Positions 15,765-24,861 of a DNA stretch of 64,000 nucleotides are shown here, in pieces (the stretch's first letter is position 1; each line of letters begins with the position of its first letter). Position numbers and translations under genes: made by a program. Below the pieces are notes generated by a model, which ran no database searches, was not told the DNA's origin, and saw only the letters and a program-made list of their open reading frames with translations. This DNA comes from Gemmiger formicilis (GTDB lineage: Bacteria > Bacillota > Clostridia > Oscillospirales > Ruminococcaceae), in assembly GCF_018784445.1 (NCBI RefSeq), contig NZ_WQOH01000017.1, forward strand, positions 1-64,000, given 5' to 3'.

Positions 15765-18700
15765 TTGAAACCATTTGTCACTCAGGTCTGGCCGCAGTTT
15801 ATGGCGGACCAGCAGTTCTGCGCGGCGTTCGGCAGCGTGCTTGTTGACCGCGTGGAACTTTACCGCACAAAAAGACAGGTCGTTATCTGCCTGCGCAGTG
15901 CTGAACCCCTGGACCAGGCGCTGTGCGGGCGTCTTTGTGCGTCCCTGGCCGAGGTGTTCGCCGGGTATGAACTGCAGGTTCGCAGCTACTTTGCTTACCC
16001 GAATATCACCCCCGAGGCCGTGCGTCTGATGATCGAGGAACTGAAGGGGCAGGGGATGCCGGTCAACGGCTTTTTGGATAAGACCGAGCCTGTCACCTTC
16101 GGCGACGACGGCATCACCATCCATGTCAACGCGGGCCGCCCGATCCTGGAAAGCGTCGAGCTGCCCCGCGTGCTGGCCGAACTCATCCAGGAACGCACCG
16201 GTTCGCTGCCCATCGTGCGCCTTGCCAACAGCGGAAAGGCGCGCACGGAAGAAGAATTTGAACAGTACTTGCAGGAGAAAGTCCCCGCCGTCAAGTTCGA
16301 GGCCAAGGAGACGCCGCCCGATTTTACGATCGAGGGACTGGCCCTCACGAACAAGCCGGTCAAGCTGTTCTACGGCAAGACCTTCAAGCCTGCCGACATC
16401 CGCCATCTGAACGATCTGGGCGATGGCGGTAAGGTCACAGTCTGGGGCGATGTCTTCGCCACCGAGGTCAAGGGCAGCCGCCGCAAAATCTACTTTACCT
16501 CCATCACCGACTACTCCGGCTCCGTCAACCTGAAAGTCCTGGGCGACGAGGACGCCGATATGTCCAAGTGGGAGAACCTCAAGCCCGGCACCACCCTGAT
16601 CGTGCGCGGCAACTATATGTACGATAAGTACGAGCACGACTTTGTCATCCTGCCCTACGACGTCCTGCAGGTTGAACGCCAGCAGCGCCAGGACACTGCC
16701 CCCGACGGCGAAAAGCGCGTCGAGCTGCACCTGCATACCAAGTCCAGCTCAATGGACGGCTTCAACGACCCGGGCAAAATTGTCCGCCTGGCCCACCGCA
16801 TGGGCCACCGCGCTATCGCCATCACTGACCACGGCGTCTGCCAGGGCTACCCCGAGGCCATGCTTGCCACCGACGCCATCCACGAGACGGACCCGAACTT
16901 CAAGCTGATTTACGGCTGCGAGGCCTACTTTGTTGACGATATGATCCCCGCCGTTTACGGCGGGGCACAGATGCCGCTGTCCGGCTCGTTTGTCGTGTTC
17001 GATACCGAGACGACCGGCCTTGATTCCAACACCGAACGGCTGACTGAGATCGGCGCGGTCTTTGTGGAAAACGGTAAGATCAACGAAGAAAAGAAGTTCT
17101 GCACCTTCGTCAACCCCGGCAAGCCCATCCCGCAGAAGGTCGTTGACCTGACCGGCATCAATGACGCCATGGTCGCCGACGCCCCCACGCCGGAGGAAGC
17201 CATCCGCGCCTTCAAGGAGTTCTGCGGGGATAATATCCTCGTTGCCCACAACGCCCACAGCTTTGATATGCTGTTCATCCGCAAAGCGGGGGAGAAGGCG
17301 GGTGTCAGCTGGGACGAGAATACCTATATCGACACGCTGCCCATGGGCCAGGCGCTGTTCCCGGGCCTGCGCAACTATAAGCTGGACACCATCAACAAAC
17401 ATCTGGAGATCCCGCCCTTCAACCATCACCGCGCTGTCGATGATGCCATGGCGCTGGCCCGCATCTTTGAGGTCATGCTGACCGACTTGCAGGAGAAGGA
17501 CATCCACACGGTGGAGGCCATCAACACCGGTCTCGGCGGCAATAAAGAGGTGCTGAAAAAGAAATACTACCACCTGATTATCCTCGTGCAAAACCAGGTG
17601 GGCCTCAAAAACCTCTACCGCATTGTCAGCGCGGCGCACACCCAGTATTTCTTCAAAAAGCCCCGCGTGCCCCGCAGTCTTTTGAACCAGTATCGCGAGG
17701 GTCTGCTGCTTTCGCCCGCCTGCGAAGCGGGCGAGCTGTACCGCGCCATTGTGGCGGGCCAGCCCTATGAGCAGCTGCTGCGCATCGCCGATTACTACGA
17801 TTACCTTGAGGTGCAGCCGCTTGGCAACAATGAGTTCATGGTTCGCAACGGTCAGGTGGATTCCATCGAAGCCATCAAGAACTTCAACCGCACCGTCATA
17901 AAACTGGGCGAGGACCTGCATAAGCCGGTCGTCGCCACCGGCGACTCCCACTTTCAAGAGCCGGAAGATTGGATCTATCGTGCTGTTTTGCAGGCCGGCA
18001 ACGGCTTCAAGGACGCCGACAACCAGGCCCCGCTCTACTTCCGCACCACGCCCGATATGCTGGAAGATTTCAGCTACCTGCCGCAGGAAAAGGCGTATGA
18101 AATTGTGGTGACGAACCCCAACAAGATCGCCGCCACCATCGACAACAACCTGCGCGCCATCCCCAAGGGCACCTACCCGCCCAGCATCCCGGGCGCCGAG
18201 CAGGAACTGCGCGACGACACCTGGAAACACGCGGCCCGCGACTACGGCAGCCCGCTGCCCGATGTGCTGCAAAAGCGGCTGAAAAAGGAGCTGGATTCCA
18301 TCTGCGGCCACGGCTACGCGGTTTTGTACGTCATCGCTGTGCGTCTGGTGGCTTACTCCAATGCGGGCGGCTACCAGGTCGGCAGCCGTGGTTCCGTCGG
18401 TTCGTCGGCTGTGGCGCACTTCTCCGGCATTTCCGAGGTCAACTCGATGCCGCCGCATTATCTCTGCCCCAACTGCAAGCACAGCGAGTGGATCAACGAC
18501 GGCATCCACTTTGACGGCTTCGACCTGCCCGACAAAAACTGCCCGGTCTGCGGCAAAAAAATGATCGTCGAAGGCCACGACATTCCCTTTGAAACCTTCC
18601 TGGGCTTCTACGGCGACAAGGAACCCGATATCGACCTGAACTTCTCGGGTATGTACCAGTCCCACGTCCACCGCTATACCGAGGAACTGTTCGGCAAGGA

Positions 18701-20072
18701 AAACGTCTTTAAGGCGGGCACCGTCTCCGGTTTGCAGGACAAAACGGCCTACGGCTACGTCAAAAAGTACCTCGAGGAGCGCGGCAAGACCGTCAACCGT
18801 GCCGAGGAAAACCGCCTTGTCATGGGCTGCACCGGCGTCAAGCGCACGACCGGCCAGCACCCCGGCGGCATGGTCGTCGTGCCGGATACGTTTGATATCT
18901 ACGACTTCTGCGCCATCCAGCACCCGGCGGACGATGTCAAGGGCGGCCTGCTGACCACCCACTTTGAATTTAAATATCTGCACGACACGCTGCTCAAACT
19001 GGATGAGCTGGGCCACGATGTGCCGACCTTCTACAAATTCTTTGAGGAATACTCCGGCATCCCCATCGACTCGGTCCCGATGAACGACGAGAAGGTGTAC
19101 AGCCTGCTGACCAGCCCGGCAGCGCTGGGCGTGACCGAAGAGCAAATCGGCTCCAAAACCGGCACCTTCGGCATCCCGGAAATGGGCACAAACTTTGTGC
19201 GTCAGATGCTTTTGGATGCACAGCCGAAGAATTTCTCCGAACTTATCCAGATTTCCGGCCTGTCCCACGGCACCGATGTCTGGACCGGCAACGCCGACGA
19301 ACTTATCCGTTCGGGCACATGTACCATCGCGGAGGTTATCGGCTGCCGTGACAGTATCATGCTGTACCTGCTGCGCAAGGGCCTGGAACCGAAGATGTCC
19401 TTTGACATTATGGAGGCCGTGCGTAAAGGCAAGGTCGCCAAAGGAGGCTTTAAGCCCGGCTGGGAGGAAGCCATGCGCGAGCACGACGTGCCCGACTGGT
19501 ATATCGAATCCTGCCGAAAGATCAAGTATATGTTCCCCAAGGCCCACGCCGTGGCCTACCTGATGGCGGCCATCCGCTTGATGTGGTTCAAGGTCTACCA
19601 TCCGGCCATCTTCTACGCGGTGTACTTCACGGTGCGCGGCGCGGATATCGACTACGAGGCCGCCGTTGGCGGCGTCCGCGTGGCAAAGCAGCACCTGAAG
19701 GACAACGAGAAGATCCCAAAAGACGAACGCACCGCCAAGGACGATGACGCCCTTGTCAGTTTGCAGCTGGAAAACGAGATGCTGCAGCGCGGCTGCGAAT
19801 TTTTGCCCATTGAACTGGGTAAAAGCTACGCCAGCAAGTACGTGGTCGAGGATGGCAAGGTCCGTCTGCCGTTCACGGCCATCCGCGGCCTGGGCGATGC
19901 CGCCGCTGTGGCGCTGGAACAGGCCACGATGCACGGCCAAGAGTATATCTCGGTGGAGGAATTGCAGCAGGCCAGCGGTGTGGCGCAGTCGGTCTTTGAC
20001 AAGCTCCGCGCCGTCGGTGCCCTGGGCAATCTGCCCGAGACCAGCCAGGTGGATTTGTTCAGTATGATATAA
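15765..20072 (+). CDS. polC: DNA polymerase III alpha subunit, PolC type
   Basis: Main replicative polymerase of low-GC Firmicutes, with built-in 3'-5' proofreading. The 1435-aa product is full length. Order: N-terminal domain, OB fold (about 210-310, KVTVWGDVFATE), first part of the PHP domain (VELHLHTKSSSMDG, AITDHGVCQGYPE), the DnaQ-type exonuclease inserted at about 400-570 with Asp413/Glu415 in FDTETTG, the rest of PHP, a zinc finger with CPNC and CPVC pairs, and the palm with Asp955/Asp957 in DIDLNFSG. The start appears to be TTG at 15765 behind GTGAGGT, because no ATG lies close by. It is the last gene of the block. Confidence 0.97.
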   Translation: MKPFVTQVWPQFMADQQFCAAFGSVLVDRVELYRTKRQVVICLRSAEPLDQALCGRLCASLAEVFAGYELQVRSYFAYPNITPEAVRLMIEELKGQGMPVNGFLDKTEPVTFGDDGITIHVNAGRPILESVELPRVLAELIQERTGSLPIVRLANSGKARTEEEFEQYLQEKVPAVKFEAKETPPDFTIEGLALTNKPVKLFYGKTFKPADIRHLNDLGDGGKVTVWGDVFATEVKGSRRKIYFTSITDYSGSVNLKVLGDEDADMSKWENLKPGTTLIVRGNYMYDKYEHDFVILPYDVLQVERQQRQDTAPDGEKRVELHLHTKSSSMDGFNDPGKIVRLAHRMGHRAIAITDHGVCQGYPEAMLATDAIHETDPNFKLIYGCEAYFVDDMIPAVYGGAQMPLSGSFVVFDTETTGLDSNTERLTEIGAVFVENGKINEEKKFCTFVNPGKPIPQKVVDLTGINDAMVADAPTPEEAIRAFKEFCGDNILVAHNAHSFDMLFIRKAGEKAGVSWDENTYIDTLPMGQALFPGLRNYKLDTINKHLEIPPFNHHRAVDDAMALARIFEVMLTDLQEKDIHTVEAINTGLGGNKEVLKKKYYHLIILVQNQVGLKNLYRIVSAAHTQYFFKKPRVPRSLLNQYREGLLLSPACEAGELYRAIVAGQPYEQLLRIADYYDYLEVQPLGNNEFMVRNGQVDSIEAIKNFNRTVIKLGEDLHKPVVATGDSHFQEPEDWIYRAVLQAGNGFKDADNQAPLYFRTTPDMLEDFSYLPQEKAYEIVVTNPNKIAATIDNNLRAIPKGTYPPSIPGAEQELRDDTWKHAARDYGSPLPDVLQKRLKKELDSICGHGYAVLYVIAVRLVAYSNAGGYQVGSRGSVGSSAVAHFSGISEVNSMPPHYLCPNCKHSEWINDGIHFDGFDLPDKNCPVCGKKMIVEGHDIPFETFLGFYGDKEPDIDLNFSGMYQSHVHRYTEELFGKENVFKAGTVSGLQDKTAYGYVKKYLEERGKTVNRAEENRLVMGCTGVKRTTGQHPGGMVVVPDTFDIYDFCAIQHPADDVKGGLLTTHFEFKYLHDTLLKLDELGHDVPTFYKFFEEYSGIPIDSVPMNDEKVYSLLTSPAALGVTEEQIGSKTGTFGIPEMGTNFVRQMLLDAQPKNFSELIQISGLSHGTDVWTGNADELIRSGTCTIAEVIGCRDSIMLYLLRKGLEPKMSFDIMEAVRKGKVAKGGFKPGWEEAMREHDVPDWYIESCRKIKYMFPKAHAVAYLMAAIRLMWFKVYHPAIFYAVYFTVRGADIDYEAAVGGVRVAKQHLKDNEKIPKDERTAKDDDALVSLQLENEMLQRGCEFLPIELGKSYASKYVVEDGKVRLPFTAIRGLGDAAAVALEQATMHGQEYISVEELQQASGVAQSVFDKLRAVGALGNLPETSQVDLFSMI

Positions 20073-20084
20073 AGGGATTGCCCA

Positions 20085-20112
20085 TCCGCGGGGCGTCGGG
20101 GACGCCGCCCCC
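20085..20112. repeat. partial palindromic repeat abutting the tRNA-Gly promoter
   Basis: CCGCGGGGCGTCGGGGACGCCGCCCCC, the same GGCGTC/GACGCC hairpin as at 15706-15725. It ends at the first base before the -35 box of the tRNA promoter and may also serve as a stop signal for polC. Confidence 0.7.
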
Positions 20113-20141
20113 TTGACAACCCACCTGAATTGCGGTATAAT
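20113..20141 (+). promoter_or_regulatory. consensus promoter of tRNA-Gly
   Basis: TTGACA (20113-20118), 17-base spacer and TATAAT (20136-20141), both perfect, about 13 bases before the mature tRNA 5' end. Confidence 0.93.
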
Positions 20142-20154
20142 AGCAGTCACTGAT

Positions 20155-20230
20155 GCGGGATTAGCTCATCCGGTAGAGTGACTGCTTCCCAAGCAGTAGG
20201 TGGCGAGTTCGAGACTCGTATCCCGCTCCA
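20155..20230 (+). tRNA. tRNA-Gly(CCC)
   Basis: A 76-base tRNA with encoded CCA. The acceptor GCGGGAT pairs with ATCCCGC, the anticodon stem is ACTGC/GCAGT around TTCCCAA (anticodon CCC), and the T-arm contains GAGTTCGAGACTC. Confidence 0.97.
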
Positions 20231-20267
20231 AAATGTCCTGATGCTCTTGCATCAGGACATTTTTTGT
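20231..20267 (+). terminator. terminator after tRNA-Gly
   Basis: Stem AAAATGTCCTGATGC / GCATCAGGACATTTT around TCTT, followed by T residues. The next ORF starts only about 16 bases later. Confidence 0.92.
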
Positions 20268-20282
20268 TGTGAGGTGCCCGCC

Positions 20283-20615
20283 ATGCTTGATGCTTTCCCC
20301 ATTTACCACTGGTTCCATAACGGTAACCCCTATTCCGGGGCCGAGGGCGGGATGCGCTATGTCATCACGCCGGGCAAAAAGCCCGACCCCAGCGACGAGA
20401 GCGGCAAAAAGAAAGTCGAGTACCTGACGGCCCAGGTCTGGCCCGGACCGTGGAGCATTGAACATACTGCCGAGGAAAAAATCGAAACGCAGGAGTTTGA
20501 AGGCAATCAGGTGGGGCTGGACGCCGCGGTGGCCTGGCTGCATGACCGCTACCACAGCGAGCCGGAACGCTGGGAGAACATCCCCTCGATCCTGGACTGT
20601 GAGCCGGATCGCTGA
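20283..20615 (+). CDS. hypothetical protein, 110 aa
   Basis: I do not recognise the family. The protein is acidic, soluble and has no signal peptide. It begins MLDAFPIYHWFHNG, with a KKVEYLTAQVWPGPWSIEH strand-like centre and a helical end (VGLDAAVAWLHDRYH). The start ATG 20283 is preceded by GTGAGGTG. There is no room for its own promoter between the tRNA-Gly terminator and its ribosome site, so it probably depends on read-through from the tRNA-Gly promoter. A terminator follows at 20629. Confidence 0.7.
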   Translation: MLDAFPIYHWFHNGNPYSGAEGGMRYVITPGKKPDPSDESGKKKVEYLTAQVWPGPWSIEHTAEEKIETQEFEGNQVGLDAAVAWLHDRYHSEPERWENIPSILDCEPDR

Positions 20616-20628
20616 AAATTTAGCAATA

Positions 20629-20663
20629 GCAACACCTTCTCAGCCAAAGGGTGTTGCTTTTTT
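20629..20663 (+). terminator. terminator after the 110-aa protein
   Basis: Stem GCAACACC / GGTGTTGC followed by six T residues. Confidence 0.88.
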
Positions 20664-20714
20664 GGTGAAATCTTGTCATAATACATATATATGTAAAGGA
20701 AAGGGGACAGCGCC

Positions 20715-21422
20715 ATGGCAAAGATCGCCGTAGTCGAGGATAACACCGCCGTGCGGGAAGAACTGTGCGGGTTTATCGCAAAGTACGCGCAGGAGAGCGG
20801 TCGCAAGCTGGATGTGACCCCCTTCGCGGATGGCTCCCAGATCGTGGAGCCGTATCGCCCCGGCTTTGACATCATCTTTCTGGATATTGAGATGCCCCGC
20901 CTGGGCGGTATGCCCACGGCCGAGCGCATCCGCCAGCTTGACCCCGAGGTCGTGCTGATCTTCGTCACCAACATGGCCCAGTATGCCATCCGCGGGTACG
21001 AGGTCGACGCGCTGGATTTCGTGCTCAAGCCGGTCAGCTACTACCAGTTCAGCACCAAGCTGGAACGCGCCCTGCAGCGCATCCAGCGGCGGCGCGGCGG
21101 GCAGGTGGCCCTGCAGGTCGGCGGCGGGGTGCAATTACTGGACACCGACGATATTTTGTATTTGGAGACCCGTGACCGTCTTTTGCACTACCACACAACT
21201 GCCGATACCTGGTCGGTAAGGGGCAGCCTGCAAAAGGCCGAAAAAGATTTGATTGCCTACCACTTTGCCCGGTGCAACCAGTGCTACCTTGTCAATCTGC
21301 GCTACGTCAAGGGCGTGCAGGATGATTTGGTGCTGGTGGGGGAGCAGCGGCTGGAAATCAGCCGCCGCCAGCGCACGGCCTTTTTGGGGGCGCTGGCCGC
21401 CTATGTCGGGGGTGCGCTGTAA
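20715..21422 (+). CDS. LytTR-family response regulator, paralogue of the one at 3757
   Basis: The 235-aa protein has receiver residues Glu8/Asp9, Asp57 in FLDIEM and Lys106 in VLKPV, then a LytTR DNA-binding domain (about 128-232) with FARCNQCYLVNLRYV. It is strikingly similar to the regulator at 3757-4467, sharing the VTNMAQYAI and ALDFVLKPV stretches, so the two systems are recent paralogues. It is followed at once by its kinase gene. Its targets are unknown. Confidence 0.9.
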   Translation: MAKIAVVEDNTAVREELCGFIAKYAQESGRKLDVTPFADGSQIVEPYRPGFDIIFLDIEMPRLGGMPTAERIRQLDPEVVLIFVTNMAQYAIRGYEVDALDFVLKPVSYYQFSTKLERALQRIQRRRGGQVALQVGGGVQLLDTDDILYLETRDRLLHYHTTADTWSVRGSLQKAEKDLIAYHFARCNQCYLVNLRYVKGVQDDLVLVGEQRLEISRRQRTAFLGALAAYVGGAL

Positions 21423-22706
21423 GTGGATGCACTTCTGACATTGCTGGTCTGCGCGGTTGGCCTTTGCAGCGCAGAGCTGGCCTACTGGCTGCCGCTGAAA
21501 AGGCGTGAAAACTTTGCGCTGCGCAGCATCATCAATTTTATCGCAGCGGTGCCGTTTGCGCAGGTCATACTCTGGGCAAACAGTGGTCACACCAAGCCGG
21601 TAATGCTGCTGGTGATTTATGGGGGCTATTTCACCTGGGCCATGGTATCGACCCGGCTCTGCACCCTGTTGGACTGGCCAGCCAGTGCCTATTGCAGCGT
21701 TTGGATCGTGTTGACGTCGGAGTCGGCCTACGAGCTGTGGCGTGTTCTGATTTGGGTGGCGCAGGCGCTGGGAATGCGCCATCTGCCGCTGCACAGTACG
21801 CCGATGCTGCTGGGACAGTTGGGCTTTACCGTTATCTGCTGCATCATTATCCGGTATACGGTGGCACGCACGATGCCGGAGGATGGAATCTATCACATTG
21901 GCCCGCGGCAATTAAGCAGTGCGGGGCTGCTGGGTGTGATGTTTGTCTTTCAGTTTTTTGCGCTGCATACCAGTCTGCGCGTTGGGCTGGAGCCTTCGGC
22001 GGTGGTTGCGCCGTCGCTGCTGACCCAGCTGTATTGCCTGACGCTGCTCTATCTGCAGACTGAGCTTTTCAAAAAATCGGCGATGCAGAAGGAGATGGAC
22101 GCGCTGAACCTTTTGTACGACCGTCAGCGCAAGCAGTACCAAATCGCGCGGCAGAACGTGCAGATCATCAACCGCAAATGCCATGAGCTGAAGGTCCAGA
22201 TCGCCGACCTGCGCCGCCTGCACCCCGATGAAGCTGTGGCCCAAAGCCTGGACGAAGCCGAGCAGGCCGCCCGGATGTACGATGCCAACGCTGCCACCGG
22301 CAACGAGGTTGTGGATGTCGTCCTGACCGAGAAGAGCCTATTGTGCGAGGCCCAGCATATCCGGCTGAACTGTGTGGCCGACGGCACCTGCCTGGCGGCG
22401 CTGGAACCCGGCGACCTTTACGCGCTGTTCTCAAATTTGCTGGATCAGGCCATCGATGCCGCCGCCCAGCAGCGGGACGCCGACCACCGTATGATCGACC
22501 TGCTGGTCTGCAAACGGCAGGGCTTTGGCGTTATCAATGTCATTGGTCCCAACCCGGCGGAAAGCCAGCCTGACCATGGACGCCGCCATGGATATGAGTT
22601 GAAAGTGGCCCGCCGCGTGGTGCAGAAATACGGCGGCAGCATGGCCACCGAACCCCGGGGCGAGTTGTTTGCAGTCAAAATCGTACTACCGCCCGCCCAG
22701 AGCTGA
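21423..22706 (+). CDS. GHKL-type sensor histidine kinase, paralogue of the one at 4464
   Basis: The 427-aa kinase starts at GTG 21423, immediately after the TAA of its regulator. About six hydrophobic segments span residues 3-215, then a helical linker, His254 in NRKCHELKVQI, and a GHKL ATPase domain (FSNLLDQAIDAA near 337-347, final AVKIVLP strand). The usual LDNA of this kinase class reads LDQA here, while the paralogue at 4464 keeps LDNA. No peptide-signal gene is adjacent. It forms a cognate pair with the LytTR regulator before it. Confidence 0.88.
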   Translation: MDALLTLLVCAVGLCSAELAYWLPLKRRENFALRSIINFIAAVPFAQVILWANSGHTKPVMLLVIYGGYFTWAMVSTRLCTLLDWPASAYCSVWIVLTSESAYELWRVLIWVAQALGMRHLPLHSTPMLLGQLGFTVICCIIIRYTVARTMPEDGIYHIGPRQLSSAGLLGVMFVFQFFALHTSLRVGLEPSAVVAPSLLTQLYCLTLLYLQTELFKKSAMQKEMDALNLLYDRQRKQYQIARQNVQIINRKCHELKVQIADLRRLHPDEAVAQSLDEAEQAARMYDANAATGNEVVDVVLTEKSLLCEAQHIRLNCVADGTCLAALEPGDLYALFSNLLDQAIDAAAQQRDADHRMIDLLVCKRQGFGVINVIGPNPAESQPDHGRRHGYELKVARRVVQKYGGSMATEPRGELFAVKIVLPPAQS

Positions 22707-22720
22707 ATGTAAAATTTTCC

Positions 22721-22768
22721 ACCCCATCTTTGTGCAAGCTGCACAAAGATGGGGTGAGCTTTTTTGTG
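22721..22768 (+). terminator. terminator of the second LytTR/GHKL pair
   Basis: Long stem CACCCCATCTTTGTGCA / TGCACAAAGATGGGGTG with a three-base loop, then AGCTTTTTTG. Confidence 0.93.
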
Positions 22769-22804
22769 GGCAGAAAACCGAATATCACACCAGAAATACC
22801 ACTT

Positions 22805-22845
22805 TTCGCAAACCTATTGCGAAGAATTTAGCAGTTCGCTACAAT
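22805..22845 (+). promoter_or_regulatory. promoter with palindromic operator for the glycosidase operon
   Basis: A 19-bp palindrome TTCGCAA-ACCTA-TTGCGAA (22805-22823) has its right arm serving as the -35 (TTGCGA, 22817-22822). A 17-base spacer leads to TACAAT (22840-22845). A repressor bound here would block polymerase. No regulator gene is adjacent. Confidence 0.65.
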
Positions 22846-22879
22846 ACAAATACGATAAAAAACAACACAGGAGGGCGCA

Positions 22880-24799
22880 ATGCGAAGCACGACCAAGCTG
22901 ATGAAGAACTGGCAGTTCACCGGCCCTGACGGCAAGACCGTCGCCGTCGATCTGCCGCACACCTGGAACAACATCGATGGTCAGGACGGCGGCAATGATT
23001 ATTGGCGCGGCACCTGCACCTATAAAACGCAGTTCGCGGCACCCGCCTTTGATGTTGCTGCCCAGCAGGTCTGGCTGCAATTCGAGGGTGTCAATGCCAG
23101 CGCAAGAGTTACGCTGAACGGCGTGGAGGTCGCCAGCCACAATGGCGGTTACTCCACCTTCCGTGCGGATATCACCACCGTATTGGGCGAGAACAATGAG
23201 TTGACCGTCGAGGTCGACAACAGCAAAAACGACCGCGTTTACCCCCAGAAGGCTGACTTCACCTTCTACGGCGGCATCTACCGCGATGTGACGCTGCTGG
23301 TCGTCAACAAGAACCACCTTGCGCTGGATTACCTCGGCGGCCCGGGCGTGCAGATCACCCCCACCGTCAACGGATCCAATGCCGACATCCATGTCAAGAG
23401 CTGGACCGAGGGCGACGGTGAGGTTGAGTTCACGGTTTACGAGGCTGACGGCAGCGAGGTCGTCTCCGGCAAGGGCAGCGACACCACCGTCACGATCGAG
23501 CACCCGCACCTGTGGGACGGTGTCCGTGACCCGTATCTCTACACCTGCGTGGTTCGTCTCGTGCTGAACGGCGAGGTGCAGGACGAGGTCGGCCAGCGCT
23601 TTGGCGTGCGCAGCTTCTCGGTTGACTCCAAGCAGGGCTTTTTCCTCAATGGCCGTCCGTATCCGCTGCATGGCGTCTCCCGCCATCAGGACCGCAAGGG
23701 TCTGGGCAACGCCATCACGCGGGAGATGCACGACGAGGATATGCAGTTCATCAAGGAGCTGGGGGCAAACACGATCCGTCTGGCACACTACCAGCACGAC
23801 CAGTACTTCTACGACCGCTGCGATGAAGCCGGTATGGTCGTCTGGGCCGAAATCCCCTATATTTCCGAGCATATGCCCAACGGCCGCGAGAACACGATCA
23901 GCCAGATGAAGGAGCTGATCGTCCAGAACTACAACCACGCCTGCATCGTCTGCTGGGGCGTCTCCAACGAGATCACCATCAGCACTAAGGACAACCGCGA
24001 TATGCGCGACAACCATCATGTGCTGAATGATCTCTGCCACGAGATGGACAAGACCCGCCTGACCACGCTGGCCTGCTATGCGATGTGCGGCCCCTTCAAC
24101 CCGGTGGCCCACATCACTGACCTGGTCAGCTGGAACCTGTACCTGGGCTGGTACGTGCCGGGCCTGTTCCTGAATGATTTGTGGATGGACTTCTTCCACC
24201 TCTGCTACCCGAACCGCCCGCTAGGCTTCAGTGAGTACGGTGCCGAGGGTATGCCCAACCTGCACAGCGACCACCCGCACCGCGGCGACCACACCGAAGA
24301 GTATCAGGCCATCTACCACGAGTATATGCTGCGCTGCTTCGACCGCCACAAATGGCTGTGGGCCACCCATGTGTGGAATATGTACGATTTCGCTGCCGAT
24401 GCCCGCGACCAGGGCGGCGAGCCGGGCATGAACCACAAGGGCCTGATCACCTTCGACCGCAAGACCAAGAAGGACAGCTTCTATATCTATAAGGCGTGGT
24501 GGAGCGACGAGCCGTTCGTGCACATCTGCTCCAAGCGCTTCGTGGATCGCACCCAGAGTGAGATCGAGGTCAAGGTCTACTCGAACCAGAAAAACGTGAC
24601 GCTGTATGTCAACGGCGAAAAGCTGGCCGAGCAGGCAGGGAAGCACATCTTCAAGTTCCGCGTCAAGCTGAACGGTGAGACGAAGGTCCAGGCCGTGGCA
24701 GGGGACAGCATCGACGATGCCGTTTTCCGCAAGGTCGATGCCCCGAACCCGGACTACAAGCTGACTAAGAAAAAGTCCACCAGCGCAAACTGGGTGTAA
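22880..24799 (+). CDS. glycoside hydrolase family 2 protein
   Basis: A cytoplasmic beta-glycosidase (no signal peptide), 639 aa. Domain order is GH2 sugar-binding (about 1-160, LPHTWNN, FEGVNASARVTLNGV), immunoglobulin-like (165-255), TIM barrel (260-540) and a short C-terminal sandwich. The acid/base is Glu364 in WGVSNE and the nucleophile is Glu452 in GFSEYGAEG; GVSRHQDRKGLG is the usual start of the barrel. Relatives are beta-galactosidases, beta-glucuronidases or beta-mannosidases, and the exact sugar cannot be read from the sequence. An AGGAGG site precedes the ATG. It is first in an operon with a GH3 enzyme and a GPH-type sugar symporter. Confidence 0.93.
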   Translation: MRSTTKLMKNWQFTGPDGKTVAVDLPHTWNNIDGQDGGNDYWRGTCTYKTQFAAPAFDVAAQQVWLQFEGVNASARVTLNGVEVASHNGGYSTFRADITTVLGENNELTVEVDNSKNDRVYPQKADFTFYGGIYRDVTLLVVNKNHLALDYLGGPGVQITPTVNGSNADIHVKSWTEGDGEVEFTVYEADGSEVVSGKGSDTTVTIEHPHLWDGVRDPYLYTCVVRLVLNGEVQDEVGQRFGVRSFSVDSKQGFFLNGRPYPLHGVSRHQDRKGLGNAITREMHDEDMQFIKELGANTIRLAHYQHDQYFYDRCDEAGMVVWAEIPYISEHMPNGRENTISQMKELIVQNYNHACIVCWGVSNEITISTKDNRDMRDNHHVLNDLCHEMDKTRLTTLACYAMCGPFNPVAHITDLVSWNLYLGWYVPGLFLNDLWMDFFHLCYPNRPLGFSEYGAEGMPNLHSDHPHRGDHTEEYQAIYHEYMLRCFDRHKWLWATHVWNMYDFAADARDQGGEPGMNHKGLITFDRKTKKDSFYIYKAWWSDEPFVHICSKRFVDRTQSEIEVKVYSNQKNVTLYVNGEKLAEQAGKHIFKFRVKLNGETKVQAVAGDSIDDAVFRKVDAPNPDYKLTKKKSTSANWV

Positions 24800-24861
24800 T
24801 TTTGGAAACACACTGCACTCCGCGGTTGTTTTATACAAAACAAGGAGAAGGAGAAAGATTT

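Noticed and set aside
16749-20150. 1133-codon open frame antisense to polC
   Set aside because: Caused by high-GC codon bias of polC; no ribosome site, and the translated product has low-complexity composition with no family features.
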